From Caldifarciminota bacterium SM23_42 (GTDB lineage: Bacteria; Hydrothermota; Tepidihabitantia; SM23-42), in assembly GCA_001303785.1 (NCBI GenBank), contig LJUJ01000013.1:1-54635 (forward strand): a stretch of 54,635 nt of DNA, written 5' to 3'. The position numbers and the translations under genes were made by a program. Shown piece after piece: positions 1-9,095 of the stretch (positions are counted from its first letter, which is position 1; every line of letters begins with the position of its first letter). The notes under the pieces were generated by a model. The model had not been told where the DNA came from. It did no database searches and saw nothing but the letters and a program-made list of their open reading frames with translations.

Positions 1-363
1 GTGAATCCGAAGGCGATTGTCCACGCGCGTGAATTATGCAAGAAGATTTACATTGATGACAAGATAAAGGATTACATACTCGATATCGTTTTTGCTACTA
101 GGGGACCAAAAGAATTCGGTCTTGACGAACTACAAGGCATGATTCGCTACGGCGCATCGCCACGCGCCTCCATTTATCTCGCAACTACGGCGCGGGCATT
201 GGCTTTCCTGAAGCGACGGGGATTTGTCATACCAGAGGACATCAAAGAATTAGCGCCCGACGTCTTAAGACACCGTATCATCCTGACCTACGAGGCGGAA
301 GCAGAGGAAGTGACGACCGATGATGTAGTTCAAAAAATCCTATCCGGTGTTGAGGTGCCATAA
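1..363 (+). CDS. MoxR-family AAA+ ATPase, 3' end only
   Basis: This is the C-terminal lid region of a MoxR-type AAA+ ATPase. The window begins inside the gene, so the GTG at base 1 is probably an internal codon. The Walker A and B motifs lie off the left edge. What remains includes the sensor-2 type stretch GASPRAS at about residues 51-57 and the helical lid ending in LRHRI. MoxR ATPases act as chaperone-like partners of VWA-domain proteins. The next gene (DUF58) starts 26 bases downstream and a batA-batE series follows, which is the standard moxR-DUF58-bat order. The role, assembly or maturation of a VWA complex at the inner membrane, is inferred from the family and context. Confidence 0.9.
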   Translation: MNPKAIVHARELCKKIYIDDKIKDYILDIVFATRGPKEFGLDELQGMIRYGASPRASIYLATTARALAFLKRRGFVIPEDIKELAPDVLRHRIILTYEAEAEEVTTDDVVQKILSGVEVP

Positions 364-389
364 CATAGCAACCCCCGTGTTGGTTCAAT

Positions 390-1283
390 ATGTTGTCGAC
401 TGAGTTCCTACAAAAAATCCGGCGTATAGAAATTAGAACGAAGAAGCTCGTAAACACGATGTTCGCCGGTGAATACAAATCTACATTCAAGGGTACGGGG
501 GTTGAATTCCTCGATGTGCGCGAGTACTTGCCTGGCGATGATGTGCGCACGATTGACTGGAAAGTAACGGCACGTATGGGGCGACCTTATGTGAAGAAAT
601 TTGCTGAGGACCGTGAGCTGACCGTTATCCTTTGTGTTGACGCATCAGGGTCTGGTCACTTCAGCACGCGCAAACAATTCAAACTTGAACAGGCGGCTGA
701 GATAGCGGCAACCCTAGCCTTTTCTGCGGTGCGGAATAATGACAAGGTAGGGCTCTTATTCTTCACCGATCGCGTTGAAAAGTACGTGCCTCCCAAGAAG
801 GGAAGATTTCATGTGCTACGATTAATCCGTGATATTCTCTATTTCAAGCCGCAAAGTAAGGGTACGGATCCGACGATGGCCCTCGAATTCCTCATGCACA
901 TTCTGAAGCACCGCGCAATAATTTTCTTCCTCAGTGATTTTCTCGGCGAGGGTTTTGAGCCTGAGACATTGCGTATTCCAATCGGGGTCGTCGCCCGGCG
1001 TCACGACTTTGTGGTTATTACGATAACCGATCCAGCTGAGAATGTGTTGCCGAGAATCGGTCTTCTCGAACTCGAGGATGCGGAGACGGGTGAAATTGTC
1101 GCCATAGATACTTATGACAAGAGACTTCTGGATGATTATCGTGCCCACCGTTTGCAGGACATTGATAATCAGAGAAGGCTTCTCAAATCGTTGGGCATTG
1201 ACAGTATCGACCTGCTCACATCGGATGATTTCACACCCAAACTGCACAAATTCTTTCAGGAACGCGCCAGGAGATATCGGTGA
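390..1283 (+). CDS. DUF58 domain protein (VWA-like) of the Bat operon
   Basis: A 297-residue cytoplasmic DUF58 protein. The family signature is visible around residues 45-70 (FLDVREYLPGDDVRTIDW, then KVTARMGRPYVKKF). A VWA-type metal-binding motif DASGS follows at about residue 84. There is no signal peptide or membrane segment. DUF58 proteins are regularly encoded between moxR and the bat VWA genes and are thought to be the soluble VWA partner of the ATPase. The start ATG has no clear ribosome site, but it gives the usual family N-terminus. The stop codon overlaps the next start (GTGA), so translation is probably coupled. Confidence 0.92.
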   Translation: MLSTEFLQKIRRIEIRTKKLVNTMFAGEYKSTFKGTGVEFLDVREYLPGDDVRTIDWKVTARMGRPYVKKFAEDRELTVILCVDASGSGHFSTRKQFKLEQAAEIAATLAFSAVRNNDKVGLLFFTDRVEKYVPPKKGRFHVLRLIRDILYFKPQSKGTDPTMALEFLMHILKHRAIIFFLSDFLGEGFEPETLRIPIGVVARRHDFVVITITDPAENVLPRIGLLELEDAETGEIVAIDTYDKRLLDDYRAHRLQDIDNQRRLLKSLGIDSIDLLTSDDFTPKLHKFFQERARRYR

Positions 1284-2155
1284 TTCTATTATTGTTGATT
1301 ACCCAGATAGAGATTAAAGCACAAATTAGTGGGGCATACGTTAACAAAGAACTGACCATCGGTGATCCTTTTGAACTAACACTCTTCGTCCAATACCCTC
1401 AAGGAACAGAAATATCCGAGCCTTTTGTGGATTCAGTAGAGCCGTTCATGATTCTCCAGCAAGAGGGTAGAGTGATCGAGGAAGAGGGAATGGTGACGAA
1501 AACATATGACATCAGGCTCGTGCCATTTGGTACCGGGGCACTGAGTATTCCAAGATTCAAATTTTTGTATAGAACGGGTGAGACACTTGACACGTTATCA
1601 AGCAACATGGTCACATTAAACGTTGCTAGCGTCAAGCCGCAAGACATGCAGGATATCAATGACATCAAGAAAGCAGTGGAATTCCCTAATCTCCTACCTT
1701 TGATTATTGCCGGTATTGTCCTTATCGGTGCAGTCGTTGGATACTTAGCATATCGCTACGTTAGAAGAATACAGAAAATGCGGAAGATTGCTAAACCGTT
1801 GCCACCACCGTGGATTGAAGCTATTGTAGCACTGGAGAATATTCCACTAGATGATTGGCTTACAAAAGGGTTGATCAAAAAACTCTACTACGCGTTGTCG
1901 GAAATCTTGAAGAAATACCTTGAGCGCCGTTTTGTGTTCAAGGCTGCAGAGCAGACCACCACCGAGATAATTGCACATCTGAAAGAACGCAGGATACCAC
2001 AGCGTGATGAATTCAATGATTTTTTCACACGTGCTGACATGGTGAAGTACGCTAAATACATGCCTCCTCAAGACGAAATAAGTACCGTCGTCGATACGGC
2101 AAAGGAACTAGTCGATAAAACTAGACCCGAAGAGACTACCGCGGAGAAAGCATGA
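1280..2155 (+). CDS. Short BatD-like membrane protein of the Bat operon
   Basis: A 291-residue protein starting at a GTG that overlaps the upstream stop, with ribosome site AGGAG about 10 bases before it. It has an N-terminal hydrophobic export signal, a beta-rich extracytoplasmic domain (about residues 20-125), one strong membrane helix near residues 137-158 (FPNLLPLIIAGIVLIGAVVG), and a basic cytoplasmic tail of helices. This is the topology of the BatD/DUF4381 group, with the first domain resembling one BatD repeat. The full-length BatD is encoded separately at 4892-6652, so this is a second, short BatD-like partner. The start overlaps DUF58 and the stop overlaps batA. Exact function is unknown. 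Confidence 0.72.
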   Translation: MILLLLITQIEIKAQISGAYVNKELTIGDPFELTLFVQYPQGTEISEPFVDSVEPFMILQQEGRVIEEEGMVTKTYDIRLVPFGTGALSIPRFKFLYRTGETLDTLSSNMVTLNVASVKPQDMQDINDIKKAVEFPNLLPLIIAGIVLIGAVVGYLAYRYVRRIQKMRKIAKPLPPPWIEAIVALENIPLDDWLTKGLIKKLYYALSEILKKYLERRFVFKAAEQTTTEIIAHLKERRIPQRDEFNDFFTRADMVKYAKYMPPQDEISTVVDTAKELVDKTRPEETTAEKA

Positions 2156-3129
2156 GATTCGCACAACCCTTGTATTTGCTACTCTTGTTGCTCGTTATTC
2201 CGCTCGTTTATTTTGAATTAAGGAAGCGTAAATCGGCAATCAGGTTTTCTGATGTCTCCTATTTTAGGAAAACGAGGAATCGTGGCAAGATCTTTCGTTA
2301 CATACCAACATTCCTCAACGTAGTCGTGCTTGTTTTGATGGCTTTTGCCCTGGCTAGGCCTCAGAAAGGCAGAGTGTATGAAGAAATGGAGACGCGTGGT
2401 GTCGACATCATGCTCTGCCTTGACACATCGACGTCCATGAGGGCCGAGGATTTCCAGCCTAAGAACCGGTTGTATGTTGCCAAGGAAAGGGCCAAAGAAT
2501 TCGTCGAAAGGCGTAGGGGTGATAGGATCGGACTCGTCATCTTTGCCGCTGACGCTTTGACCCAGTGTCCTTTGACTTTTGACCACACGATTCTCAAAGA
2601 CCTACTTGATTTTGTGGATTTTGGCATCTTGGAGGATGGAACAGCAATCGGAACGGGATTGGCAACAGCCGTTACGCGTTTGAAAGATTCAAGAGCTACT
2701 GAAAAAACGATTATCCTACTGACCGACGGCGTCAATAATCGCGGCGAAATCGACCCGGTCAGTGCGGCGAAGATTGCCCAGACCTATGGTATCAAGGTTT
2801 ACTGTATTGGCGTCGGTACCAAGGGGATGGTGCCGTATCCGGTTGACCATCCATTATACGGCCGTCGCTATACGCAAGTGGAAATTGATTTTGATATGAA
2901 TACGCTGAACGAAATAGCTACCATTACGGGTGGCCATGCATTTCTAGCCTCGGATGCAGCGGCACTGAAGACGGTGTATGATGAGATAGATGAGATGGAG
3001 CCAACCACTTTCAAGACCACCCAACACACAGTCTATGCAGAGAAGGGAGGCAGGCTCATGCTGCCCGCGACGGTGTTGCTGGTGGTGAATCTTCTGTTCG
3101 GTTTTGTATTCTTCAGGAGACTGCCGTGA
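2152..3129 (+). CDS. batA: BatA, VWA-domain membrane protein
   Basis: A 325-residue protein with two N-terminal membrane helices (about residues 5-20 and 51-67), a von Willebrand A domain and a C-terminal membrane helix (about 300-320). The MIDAS metal site is complete at its first motif, DTSTS beginning at D91, and the second acidic motif sits in LLTDGVNNRGE. BatA is one of the Bacteroides aerotolerance proteins: inner-membrane VWA proteins thought to form a complex tied to stress tolerance. It overlaps the genes on both sides by 4 bases. Confidence 0.93.
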   Translation: MRFAQPLYLLLLLLVIPLVYFELRKRKSAIRFSDVSYFRKTRNRGKIFRYIPTFLNVVVLVLMAFALARPQKGRVYEEMETRGVDIMLCLDTSTSMRAEDFQPKNRLYVAKERAKEFVERRRGDRIGLVIFAADALTQCPLTFDHTILKDLLDFVDFGILEDGTAIGTGLATAVTRLKDSRATEKTIILLTDGVNNRGEIDPVSAAKIAQTYGIKVYCIGVGTKGMVPYPVDHPLYGRRYTQVEIDFDMNTLNEIATITGGHAFLASDAAALKTVYDEIDEMEPTTFKTTQHTVYAEKGGRLMLPATVLLVVNLLFGFVFFRRLP

Positions 3130-4142
3130 TCAAGTGGGTTGCACCGCAAGCATTGTATCTGCTTTTTTTGATTCCTATAATCATCGTAGGATTCATCGTT
3201 CACATGATTCAGAAGCGATCGCGTCTCAGACGTTTGGCCGATGAGAAAATGATTCCTAGAATAACGGATTCCTTGAGTACCCGCTTGCAGGTTTTCCAGC
3301 TGGTACTTTTTATCTTGGGATTCGTCTGTCTCGTTGTGGCTCTGGCCCGTCCTAAGTGGGGAGAGAAACTGCAAATATATAAGGGCAAGGGTATTGATGT
3401 GGTGATTGCCCTCGATGCATCCAAAAGTATGCTGGCACAAGATATGAAACCAAATCGTCTGAGTCGAGCCAAGACCGAAATCGCGCTGTTGCTCGAGAAC
3501 ATCACGAGCGATCGAGTAGGCATAACGGCGTTTGCGGGCGATTGCTACGTCATGTGTCCACTTACTACCGATATCGAAGCGGCGAGACTCTTTCTTGATA
3601 TCATCTCACCAGATGTTGTTCCGAAACCCGGCACCGATCTGGAAAAGGCAATACGGATTTCGAGCTCCCTGTTTAATTCTGAAGAAGATACGTACAAGGC
3701 TTTGATCATATATACCGATGGAGATAATCTTGTCGGTGACCCGATGGCCGCAATCGACAAGATAAGAGATGAAGGTGTAAGAATGTTTGCAGTGGGTACG
3801 GGTACAGTCGAAGGAGCGCCCGTTCCTGAATTTGACCAAGGGGGGAACTTCGTTTCTTACAAGAAAGACAAAGATGAGAAAATCGTCATGTCACGACTTG
3901 CCGAAAGGTTGTTGATTGTGATGGCTAAAGCCACCGATGGCAGATATTTCCGGACCGAAGGCATTTATGTCGATCGACTGGTCGCAGAACTCGACAAGAT
4001 TAAGAAAAAAGAAATTGGCGGTGGTGAGTACATTGATTATGAGGAACGGTATCATTACTTCTTGCTACCGGCATTTATTTTTGTATTCTTAGGTGTGTTC
4101 CTGAACGACCGAAGGGGAAGATGGTTCAAATATGAAGGTTAA
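3126..4142 (+). CDS. batB: BatB, VWA-domain membrane protein
   Basis: A 338-residue paralogue of BatA with the same plan: two N-terminal membrane helices, a VWA domain with MIDAS DASKS starting at D97, and a terminal membrane helix around residues 309-326. The second acidic motif is in IIYTDGDNLVGD. It starts at GTG overlapping the batA stop by 4 bases. The batB stop is overlapped by 11 bases by the longest batC frame. BatA and BatB are expected to work together in the membrane, with BatC and BatE as TPR partners. Confidence 0.93.
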   Translation: MIKWVAPQALYLLFLIPIIIVGFIVHMIQKRSRLRRLADEKMIPRITDSLSTRLQVFQLVLFILGFVCLVVALARPKWGEKLQIYKGKGIDVVIALDASKSMLAQDMKPNRLSRAKTEIALLLENITSDRVGITAFAGDCYVMCPLTTDIEAARLFLDIISPDVVPKPGTDLEKAIRISSSLFNSEEDTYKALIIYTDGDNLVGDPMAAIDKIRDEGVRMFAVGTGTVEGAPVPEFDQGGNFVSYKKDKDEKIVMSRLAERLLIVMAKATDGRYFRTEGIYVDRLVAELDKIKKKEIGGGEYIDYEERYHYFLLPAFIFVFLGVFLNDRRGRWFKYEG

Positions 4143-4911
4143 TTCTCCGAGGGTTGTCGGTAACGAATTCCGTATCGTCCAAGGTATAACGGTTTCGTCG
4201 GAAAACCGAGAGGAGATGTACAATCTACGGAGCGGGGTTTGTGCCCGTACGACAACAGACAAAACGAAAGAGTGTAGATTATCGGTGTCGTCTTTGATAT
4301 TCTGTTTGATGCTATTAATGATGCAACTAGTGTCTGCAGACGTTGGCTCCAGTATGCGGCGCGGCAATCGTCTTGAACGCAGCGGTGAGTATGAAGAAGC
4401 ACTGAGGCATTACCAGGAGGCACTAGTTCAGGAACCGGATAATCCTAAAATCCATTACAATATGGGAAGGGCGCTTTACCGTCTTGAAAAATACGATGAG
4501 GCAATCAGTGAGTTTCAGCTCGGATTTTTGGAAAAGGCAAAGGATTTTCAGGCAAATGTTTTTTATAACATCGGCAACAGCCAGTTTAGAAAGGGACAAC
4601 TCGACGCAGCCATCGAGTCATATAAGATGTCCTTGCTCGTGAATCCGAAGGATGTTGAGACGAAGCAAAACCTTGAATTCTGCCTGGGACTGAAGGAACA
4701 GCTGCAGAACCAGCCCCAAAGTGATTCTTCTCAGCAACAACAACAGCCTGAGCCGCAAGAACAGGAGCAACCTCAACCCCAGCCAAGGGAGGGCGAGATT
4801 AGTAAAGAAGAGGCAGAGCGTATTCTTCAGGCACTACAGAGTGAAGAGAAAGAAAACTTGGAGAAGTCACGCGCCCAAGAAAGGAAGGAACGTGTTGATA
4901 AAGACTGGTAA
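4132..4911 (+). CDS. batC: BatC, TPR protein
   Basis: A 259-residue protein whose longest frame has about 47 residues before a hydrophobic export signal (SLIFCLMLLMMQLVSA). A later in-frame ATG at 4216 would give a more usual signal peptide, but its ribosome site is too close, so the start is uncertain. Three TPR units follow at about residues 70-180 (motifs GEYEEALRHYQEAL, KYDEAISEFQLGF, GQLDAAIESYKMSL). The tail is a low-complexity glutamine/proline stretch and an acidic helix. This matches the BatC TPR protein of aerotolerance operons, a periplasmic scaffold in the family model. Confidence 0.85.
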   Translation: MKVNSPRVVGNEFRIVQGITVSSENREEMYNLRSGVCARTTTDKTKECRLSVSSLIFCLMLLMMQLVSADVGSSMRRGNRLERSGEYEEALRHYQEALVQEPDNPKIHYNMGRALYRLEKYDEAISEFQLGFLEKAKDFQANVFYNIGNSQFRKGQLDAAIESYKMSLLVNPKDVETKQNLEFCLGLKEQLQNQPQSDSSQQQQQPEPQEQEQPQPQPREGEISKEEAERILQALQSEEKENLEKSRAQERKERVDKDW

Positions 4912-6652
4912 AATTCTTATTCTGCTGAACGTACTTCTCTTCGCGGGAGACCTCAACTTTGTGGCGTCGGTCAATAGAACAGAGGTTGGACTTGGTGAGC
5001 CGGTGCTGCTCACGGTATCGGTAGAGGGGGAGGATATCGGTCAGGTACCTTCTCCACAATTACCGGCGTTACCCGATTTCGACATTGGCGGTACTCAATC
5101 ATCACAATCGACCAGTATTCAAATGAGCGGGGGAAAGATTGTCCAGCGTCAATTCATTAACTTCATTTATACATTGTATCCTAAGGAGATTGGAGAGACT
5201 TTCATCGGGGCGTGTCAGCTGGAATTCAGGGGTGAGACCTATCGGACAAAGCCAATTTCCATAAAGGTGGTGAAGGGACCAGCACAACCAACTCAGCCGC
5301 CGGCGAAGATGTCGCCTTCACCTGGTGAACCGGGCGCAGCTCTGGGTGGCAATATCAAGTTGGTGGCAACTGCGAACCGCAAGAGTATTTACCAGGGTGA
5401 ACAAGTGATAGTCGACTATACTCTCTATACGAGACTCAGACTGGCCGACCTTGATCTTTCTGAAGCACCATCATTCCGCGGTTTCTGGGTTGAACCTATA
5501 TTTGATGCCCAGCGTATTGAATTTCAACGTAAGACCATAGACGGCAAGCTGTATGATTATAGCGTGTTAAGAAAATCGGCGCTCTTTCCTATGACGAGCG
5601 GTCAGCTACGTATAACGCCAATGAAACTCGACGTCGCGGTCTTGCAATCGCCGCGCGATTTCTTTGATTTTTTCGGTACCACGAAAACTCTACGTCTGGA
5701 ATCTGACCCGTTATACATTGATGTCAAGCCATTACCGAGTGAAGGCAAGCCGGAAGAATTCACGGGTGGTGTTGGGCAATTCAATATCAAAACGTCACTC
5801 GATAGAACGACTTCTGAAGCTGGAGAACCGATAAATCTTATTGTGAGAATCAGCGGTTCTGGTAACATCAAGTTGCTTGAGAAGCCGCTTATTCCATCAA
5901 TACCGGGAGTGAAGGTACTGGAGCCTGAGATACAAGAGAGCACGGATTTTGTGAATAGCCGTATTCAAGGTTACAAAGAATTCCGCTATCCCTTGATTCC
6001 CCAGACTGATGGCGAGCATGCAATTCCAGGTTTGAATATTGCCTACTTCGATCCGGCGGAAAAGACGTATCAGATGCTCGAGACTGACGAATTGAGATTC
6101 ACGGCAACTCAAACAGCGGCGGCGGTTGAACTTGCTCAGACAGGTGGGCTCAAGATTACTGGTGCCGACATCATACACATCAAATCGGACGCCGATAATC
6201 TTAGGAGTCAAAGGCAGTCTGCAGGCTGGTGGCTAGCACTTCCGTATTTCGCTTCGCTGCTCGGAATTGGTTTATCTCTCCTGTATCGTCGACATCAAGC
6301 AAGACTCCTTACGGACCGGGCCTACGCACGAAAATTGCGTTCGAGTAAGTTAGTGAAGAAACGTCTGAAACAAGCTGAGCAGCATCTGAAAAAGAACAAC
6401 CATAAGGAATTTCATGCTGCTCTTTCAAGAGTACTGATTGGTTACATTAGCGATCGCTACAACCTTGATGTTGGGTTACTTACCAACGTGGATATCGTTG
6501 ATGAACTCGCGAAGAGAAATGTCAGTGAGGAAATTGTGAGGAGACTCAATGATCTGTTAAACCAGTGCGATATGCGTTTCTCGCCGGGGATGAAATGTGA
6601 AAATCCGCAGGAGCTTTTTGACGAGGCAAAGGAATTACTCGACGAATTATGA
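4892..6652 (+). CDS. batD: BatD, oxygen-tolerance protein
   Basis: The open frame extends back to 4721 inside batC, but the real start is most likely the GTG at 4892: it has the ribosome site AAGGAAGG just before it and gives a clean signal peptide (VLIKTGKILILLNVLLFAGD). The product is about 586 residues. It has tandem Ig-like beta domains of the BatD family (first about residues 20-125, second from about 155 with motif SIYQGEQVIVDYTLYTRL, third from about 300), one membrane helix near residue 450 (WWLALPYFASLLGIGLSLLY) and a basic helical cytoplasmic tail. It overlaps batC by 20 bases and batE by 4. Confidence 0.9.
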   Translation: MLIKTGKILILLNVLLFAGDLNFVASVNRTEVGLGEPVLLTVSVEGEDIGQVPSPQLPALPDFDIGGTQSSQSTSIQMSGGKIVQRQFINFIYTLYPKEIGETFIGACQLEFRGETYRTKPISIKVVKGPAQPTQPPAKMSPSPGEPGAALGGNIKLVATANRKSIYQGEQVIVDYTLYTRLRLADLDLSEAPSFRGFWVEPIFDAQRIEFQRKTIDGKLYDYSVLRKSALFPMTSGQLRITPMKLDVAVLQSPRDFFDFFGTTKTLRLESDPLYIDVKPLPSEGKPEEFTGGVGQFNIKTSLDRTTSEAGEPINLIVRISGSGNIKLLEKPLIPSIPGVKVLEPEIQESTDFVNSRIQGYKEFRYPLIPQTDGEHAIPGLNIAYFDPAEKTYQMLETDELRFTATQTAAAVELAQTGGLKITGADIIHIKSDADNLRSQRQSAGWWLALPYFASLLGIGLSLLYRRHQARLLTDRAYARKLRSSKLVKKRLKQAEQHLKKNNHKEFHAALSRVLIGYISDRYNLDVGLLTNVDIVDELAKRNVSEEIVRRLNDLLNQCDMRFSPGMKCENPQELFDEAKELLDEL

Positions 6653-7374
6653 TGTCGATGATTTTTTCTCTTGTGATCATCACGCAGTTCGAATCAGGCC
6701 CTACCGATTTATATAATCAGGGCAACGAGTATTACCAGCAGGGCAGGTACGCTGAAGCGATCGCCGCATACGAGCAGGCGAGTAAGAACGTTGGCAGCAC
6801 CAAAATTTATTACAATCTGGGTAATTCTTACTTTAAGCAAGGTATGTTTGGTAAGGCGATCTTGAATTATCGTAAGGCAAACTTTCTCTCGCCTCGTGAC
6901 AAGGATGTTATGCATAACCTCGATTTCGCACGCAACTATCGCGTCGATAAAACGTCTGCCAGAACCAGTCCTGTCATGCAAGTACTATTAAATGTCTTTC
7001 GCTACCTTTCTTTCTATGAAGCAGAAGTCGTGACCACAATTTTCTTTGTCATCGCTGCGGCATTTGCTTCACTTTTCATCATATACCGCAGGAGCATTTA
7101 TTGTTACGCGCTTGTTGTTGCCTCAGTGCTCTGCATGCTTTTTTTTATCAGCTGGCAGAGTTGGGCCGCCGATACTGCTGCACGCCATGCCGTCGTCACC
7201 GTGTCTGAAGTCAGTGCCCTGAGTGGGCCGGGAGAGGACTATAAAGAGATTCTTGTTATCCATGATGGGGCAGAGGTAAAGCTGCGTGAAACCAGAGGCG
7301 ATTATGCCTTGATCCAGCTACCCGGCGGTGTTGGTGGTTGGGTACCTGCTGAGGCAATAGAAGAAATATTCTGA
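6649..7374 (+). CDS. batE: BatE, TPR and SH3-like protein
   Basis: A 241-residue protein: export signal, two TPR units (YNQGNEYYQQGRYAEAI and YYNLGNSYFKQGMFGKAI), two membrane helices around residues 127-145 and 151-170, and a C-terminal SH3-like domain (about 180-241, with SALSGPGEDYKEILVIHDGAEV and the final GGWVPAEAIEEIF). The TPR plus SH3 plan is typical of BatE. It is the last gene of the operon: its start overlaps the batD stop (ATGATG) and a strong hairpin terminator follows 50 bases after its stop. Confidence 0.9.
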   Translation: MMSMIFSLVIITQFESGPTDLYNQGNEYYQQGRYAEAIAAYEQASKNVGSTKIYYNLGNSYFKQGMFGKAILNYRKANFLSPRDKDVMHNLDFARNYRVDKTSARTSPVMQVLLNVFRYLSFYEAEVVTTIFFVIAAAFASLFIIYRRSIYCYALVVASVLCMLFFISWQSWAADTAARHAVVTVSEVSALSGPGEDYKEILVIHDGAEVKLRETRGDYALIQLPGGVGGWVPAEAIEEIF

Positions 7375-7424
7375 CACAGAGAGGCTTCCAGCATTTACCG
7401 CTTTTTGTGAAAATAAACAAAAAA

Positions 7425-7447
7425 GGGTGATCGTCCGTTGATCACCC
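7425..7447. terminator. Bidirectional hairpin terminator between batE and the transglycosylase gene
   Basis: A perfect 8-bp stem, GGGTGATC (7425-7432) with GATCACCC (7440-7447), and a 7-base loop. It is preceded by a run of A and followed by CTCTTTGTT, so it can end the bat operon on the plus strand and the convergent transglycosylase gene on the minus strand. Confidence 0.88.
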
Positions 7448-7471
7448 CTCTTTGTTCTGACTGCAATTATC

Positions 7472-8083
7472 CTATTGCACGTTAAAGGTTAAATTGGCAG
7501 CTTCAACATTCCAGGACGCCTTGGCAGCTGCGATTTTCTTTGTGTACAGATGGTAGTATTTGGTGTTACGTCCCGCATAGTAATAGCCTAATCCTCTTTT
7601 CTCACCTAATCGCTCAATGCATTCCTTTAGGAACACAGTTCCGATTTGTATATTCTTCTCAATATCATACATGTCGCTTTCACTGTCGATCCATAGCCCA
7701 AGACTCCTGCCTACGTATATTCCTGTGACCGGCATTACCTGCATTAGGCCAATAGCGCCTGCTTTGCTGTAGGCATTTGGATTAAACTCGGACTCAACTT
7801 TTATTACGGAGAGAATCAATTCAGGAGCCAAATCGTATTGCACGCTGTTTTCATACACCGCTGCGAGAATACGCTTAGCAGTTATTTCGGATTCAGTATA
7901 GGCGTTGACCATTGGCAGATAATCTTCGATGAATTGTGCTTTCGCCTCGTATTTCGAGATCATCAGATTCACCATGTCGATTTTGTCCTGCAGATCCTGG
8001 CGCATGACTATCGTCTGCCACGATACTAATATGATAGCCGCTATTCCAACTCCCGTTGCAATGCTTATTAAAATTTTCTTCAT
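7472..8083 (-). CDS. Membrane-anchored lytic transglycosylase (SLT domain)
   Basis: A 203-residue protein that cuts peptidoglycan glycan strands. It has an uncleaved N-terminal membrane helix (residues 4-25), a short coiled region, then a goose-type SLT domain. The catalytic glutamate is E97 in KVESEFNPNAYSKAGAIGLMQ, and the typical GLMQVMP and YYAGRN motifs follow. A good ribosome site (GAGGAGGA) lies upstream of the ATG. It is a stand-alone gene between the bat terminator and a divergent sensor gene. A role in cell-wall turnover or in passing a machine through the wall is inferred. Confidence 0.9.
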   Translation of the reverse strand: MKKILISIATGVGIAAIILVSWQTIVMRQDLQDKIDMVNLMISKYEAKAQFIEDYLPMVNAYTESEITAKRILAAVYENSVQYDLAPELILSVIKVESEFNPNAYSKAGAIGLMQVMPVTGIYVGRSLGLWIDSESDMYDIEKNIQIGTVFLKECIERLGEKRGLGYYYAGRNTKYYHLYTKKIAAAKASWNVEAANLTFNVQ

Positions 8084-8155
8084 TTTTCTTTTATCCTCCT
8101 CGTGTTAAGTTTTATCTTGCCGAATAGATGAGATACCCAAGGAAAGGTAAAAAAT

Positions 8156-8180
8156 AGAACCGAGACGTCACCTCGGTTCT
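8156..8180 (-). terminator. Hairpin with minus-strand U-tract in the transglycosylase leader
   Basis: Stem AGAACCGAG/CTCGGTTCT (9 bp, 7-base loop). On the minus strand it is followed by ATTTTTTACC, the form of an intrinsic terminator. It lies 73 bases upstream of the minus-strand transglycosylase start, so it either ends a minus-strand transcript or acts as an attenuator. The rest of 8181-8413 holds no gene that I can support. Confidence 0.6.
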
Positions 8181-8413
8181 CAACTATCTATTAATTTCCT
8201 TGCTCTTTCTTAATATTGGACACGAGTTTCCTAGCTAAGGTTTATTATGACATGCCCCGGTGAAATCATGTTCTGGCACGAAGTGCCTCGAGGTAGCTAT
8301 TGGATGACATATTGGCTGGCTAAATGCGCGGCTTGGTCGTTCGCAGGAAACACATGGGTTTCCATGCATTTACGGCTTGTTTGAAAGAACAAGATGCTTT
8401 TTAAACGAAATAC

Positions 8414-8442
8414 TTGACTTTTTCACGGTTGTGTTGTATATT
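8414..8442 (+). promoter_or_regulatory. Sigma-70-type promoter for the sensor/HD-GYP operon
   Basis: TTGACT (8414-8419), a 17-bp spacer, and TATATT (8437-8442). The first gene starts at 8493, giving a leader of about 45 bases. A small inverted repeat, GACT/AGTC around TAAG (8449-8460), lies at the expected transcription start. Confidence 0.7.
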
Positions 8443-8492
8443 TTACTAGACTTAAGAGTCATAAGTGGATTAGTTGACCGAAAGGAAGGGCT

Positions 8493-9092
8493 ATGATAAA
8501 GAAGACAGAGGCCGAAAAACTGGTCAAAATGAATGGTCGAGTAAGGGGTACGGTTTTCGAAACAGATGCCGAATACATAAGAAACAAATGTGGGGATGAA
8601 GGGTTAGTCAAGGTCAAGGCGAGACTGCAAGAACTGGGTTACCCTATTTCCTATGAGAACGTGAAGTCGATGGAGTGGCTGCCGCTTGGCATGCGTGCGT
8701 TGTCCTTGTTGGTGATCAAGGATATATTCAATTGGACCGATGAAGATATCAAAGAGATGGGGGATGCCGCTCCCAAGTACTCTTTCATTGTCAAACTGCT
8801 TATGAAATTCTTTGTTTCGCCACGCGTTGCATTCACTCACGCACCAGAATATTGGATTAAACACTATGATACGGGGCATCTGGATGCCGAGCAGTTAGAT
8901 GAGGAAAATCGGCATGCAGTAATCCATCTTCATGATTTCAAGGTTCATCCATTATATTGCAGGTATCTGGAAGGTTATTTCCAGCGGTTATTTAAGTTCA
9001 TGTATCCAAGATCGCGCGTTGAAATCCAAGAAAGCAGCTGTATGTGTAAGGAAGATGCCTATCACGAATTTCTTGTTACCTGGGAGCCGTAA
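8493..9092 (+). CDS. DUF2378/V4R-like sensory domain protein
   Basis: A 199-residue soluble protein with ribosome site GAAAGGAAGG. The N-terminal part (GTVFETDAEYI, then KARLQELGYPI) resembles the DUF2378 (Myxococcus TIGR02265) family. The C-terminus (ESSCMCKEDAYHEFLVTW) resembles the end of V4R/HNOB-type sensory domains, where a cysteine-rich edge and an aromatic strand close the fold. I place it in this broad small-molecule-sensing class from the pattern only. The stop is 3 bases before the TTG start of the PAS/HD-GYP gene, so the two are co-expressed and this is likely an input partner of the phosphodiesterase. The ligand is unknown. Confidence 0.6.
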   Translation: MIKKTEAEKLVKMNGRVRGTVFETDAEYIRNKCGDEGLVKVKARLQELGYPISYENVKSMEWLPLGMRALSLLVIKDIFNWTDEDIKEMGDAAPKYSFIVKLLMKFFVSPRVAFTHAPEYWIKHYDTGHLDAEQLDEENRHAVIHLHDFKVHPLYCRYLEGYFQRLFKFMYPRSRVEIQESSCMCKEDAYHEFLVTWEP

Positions 9093-9095
9093 GCT

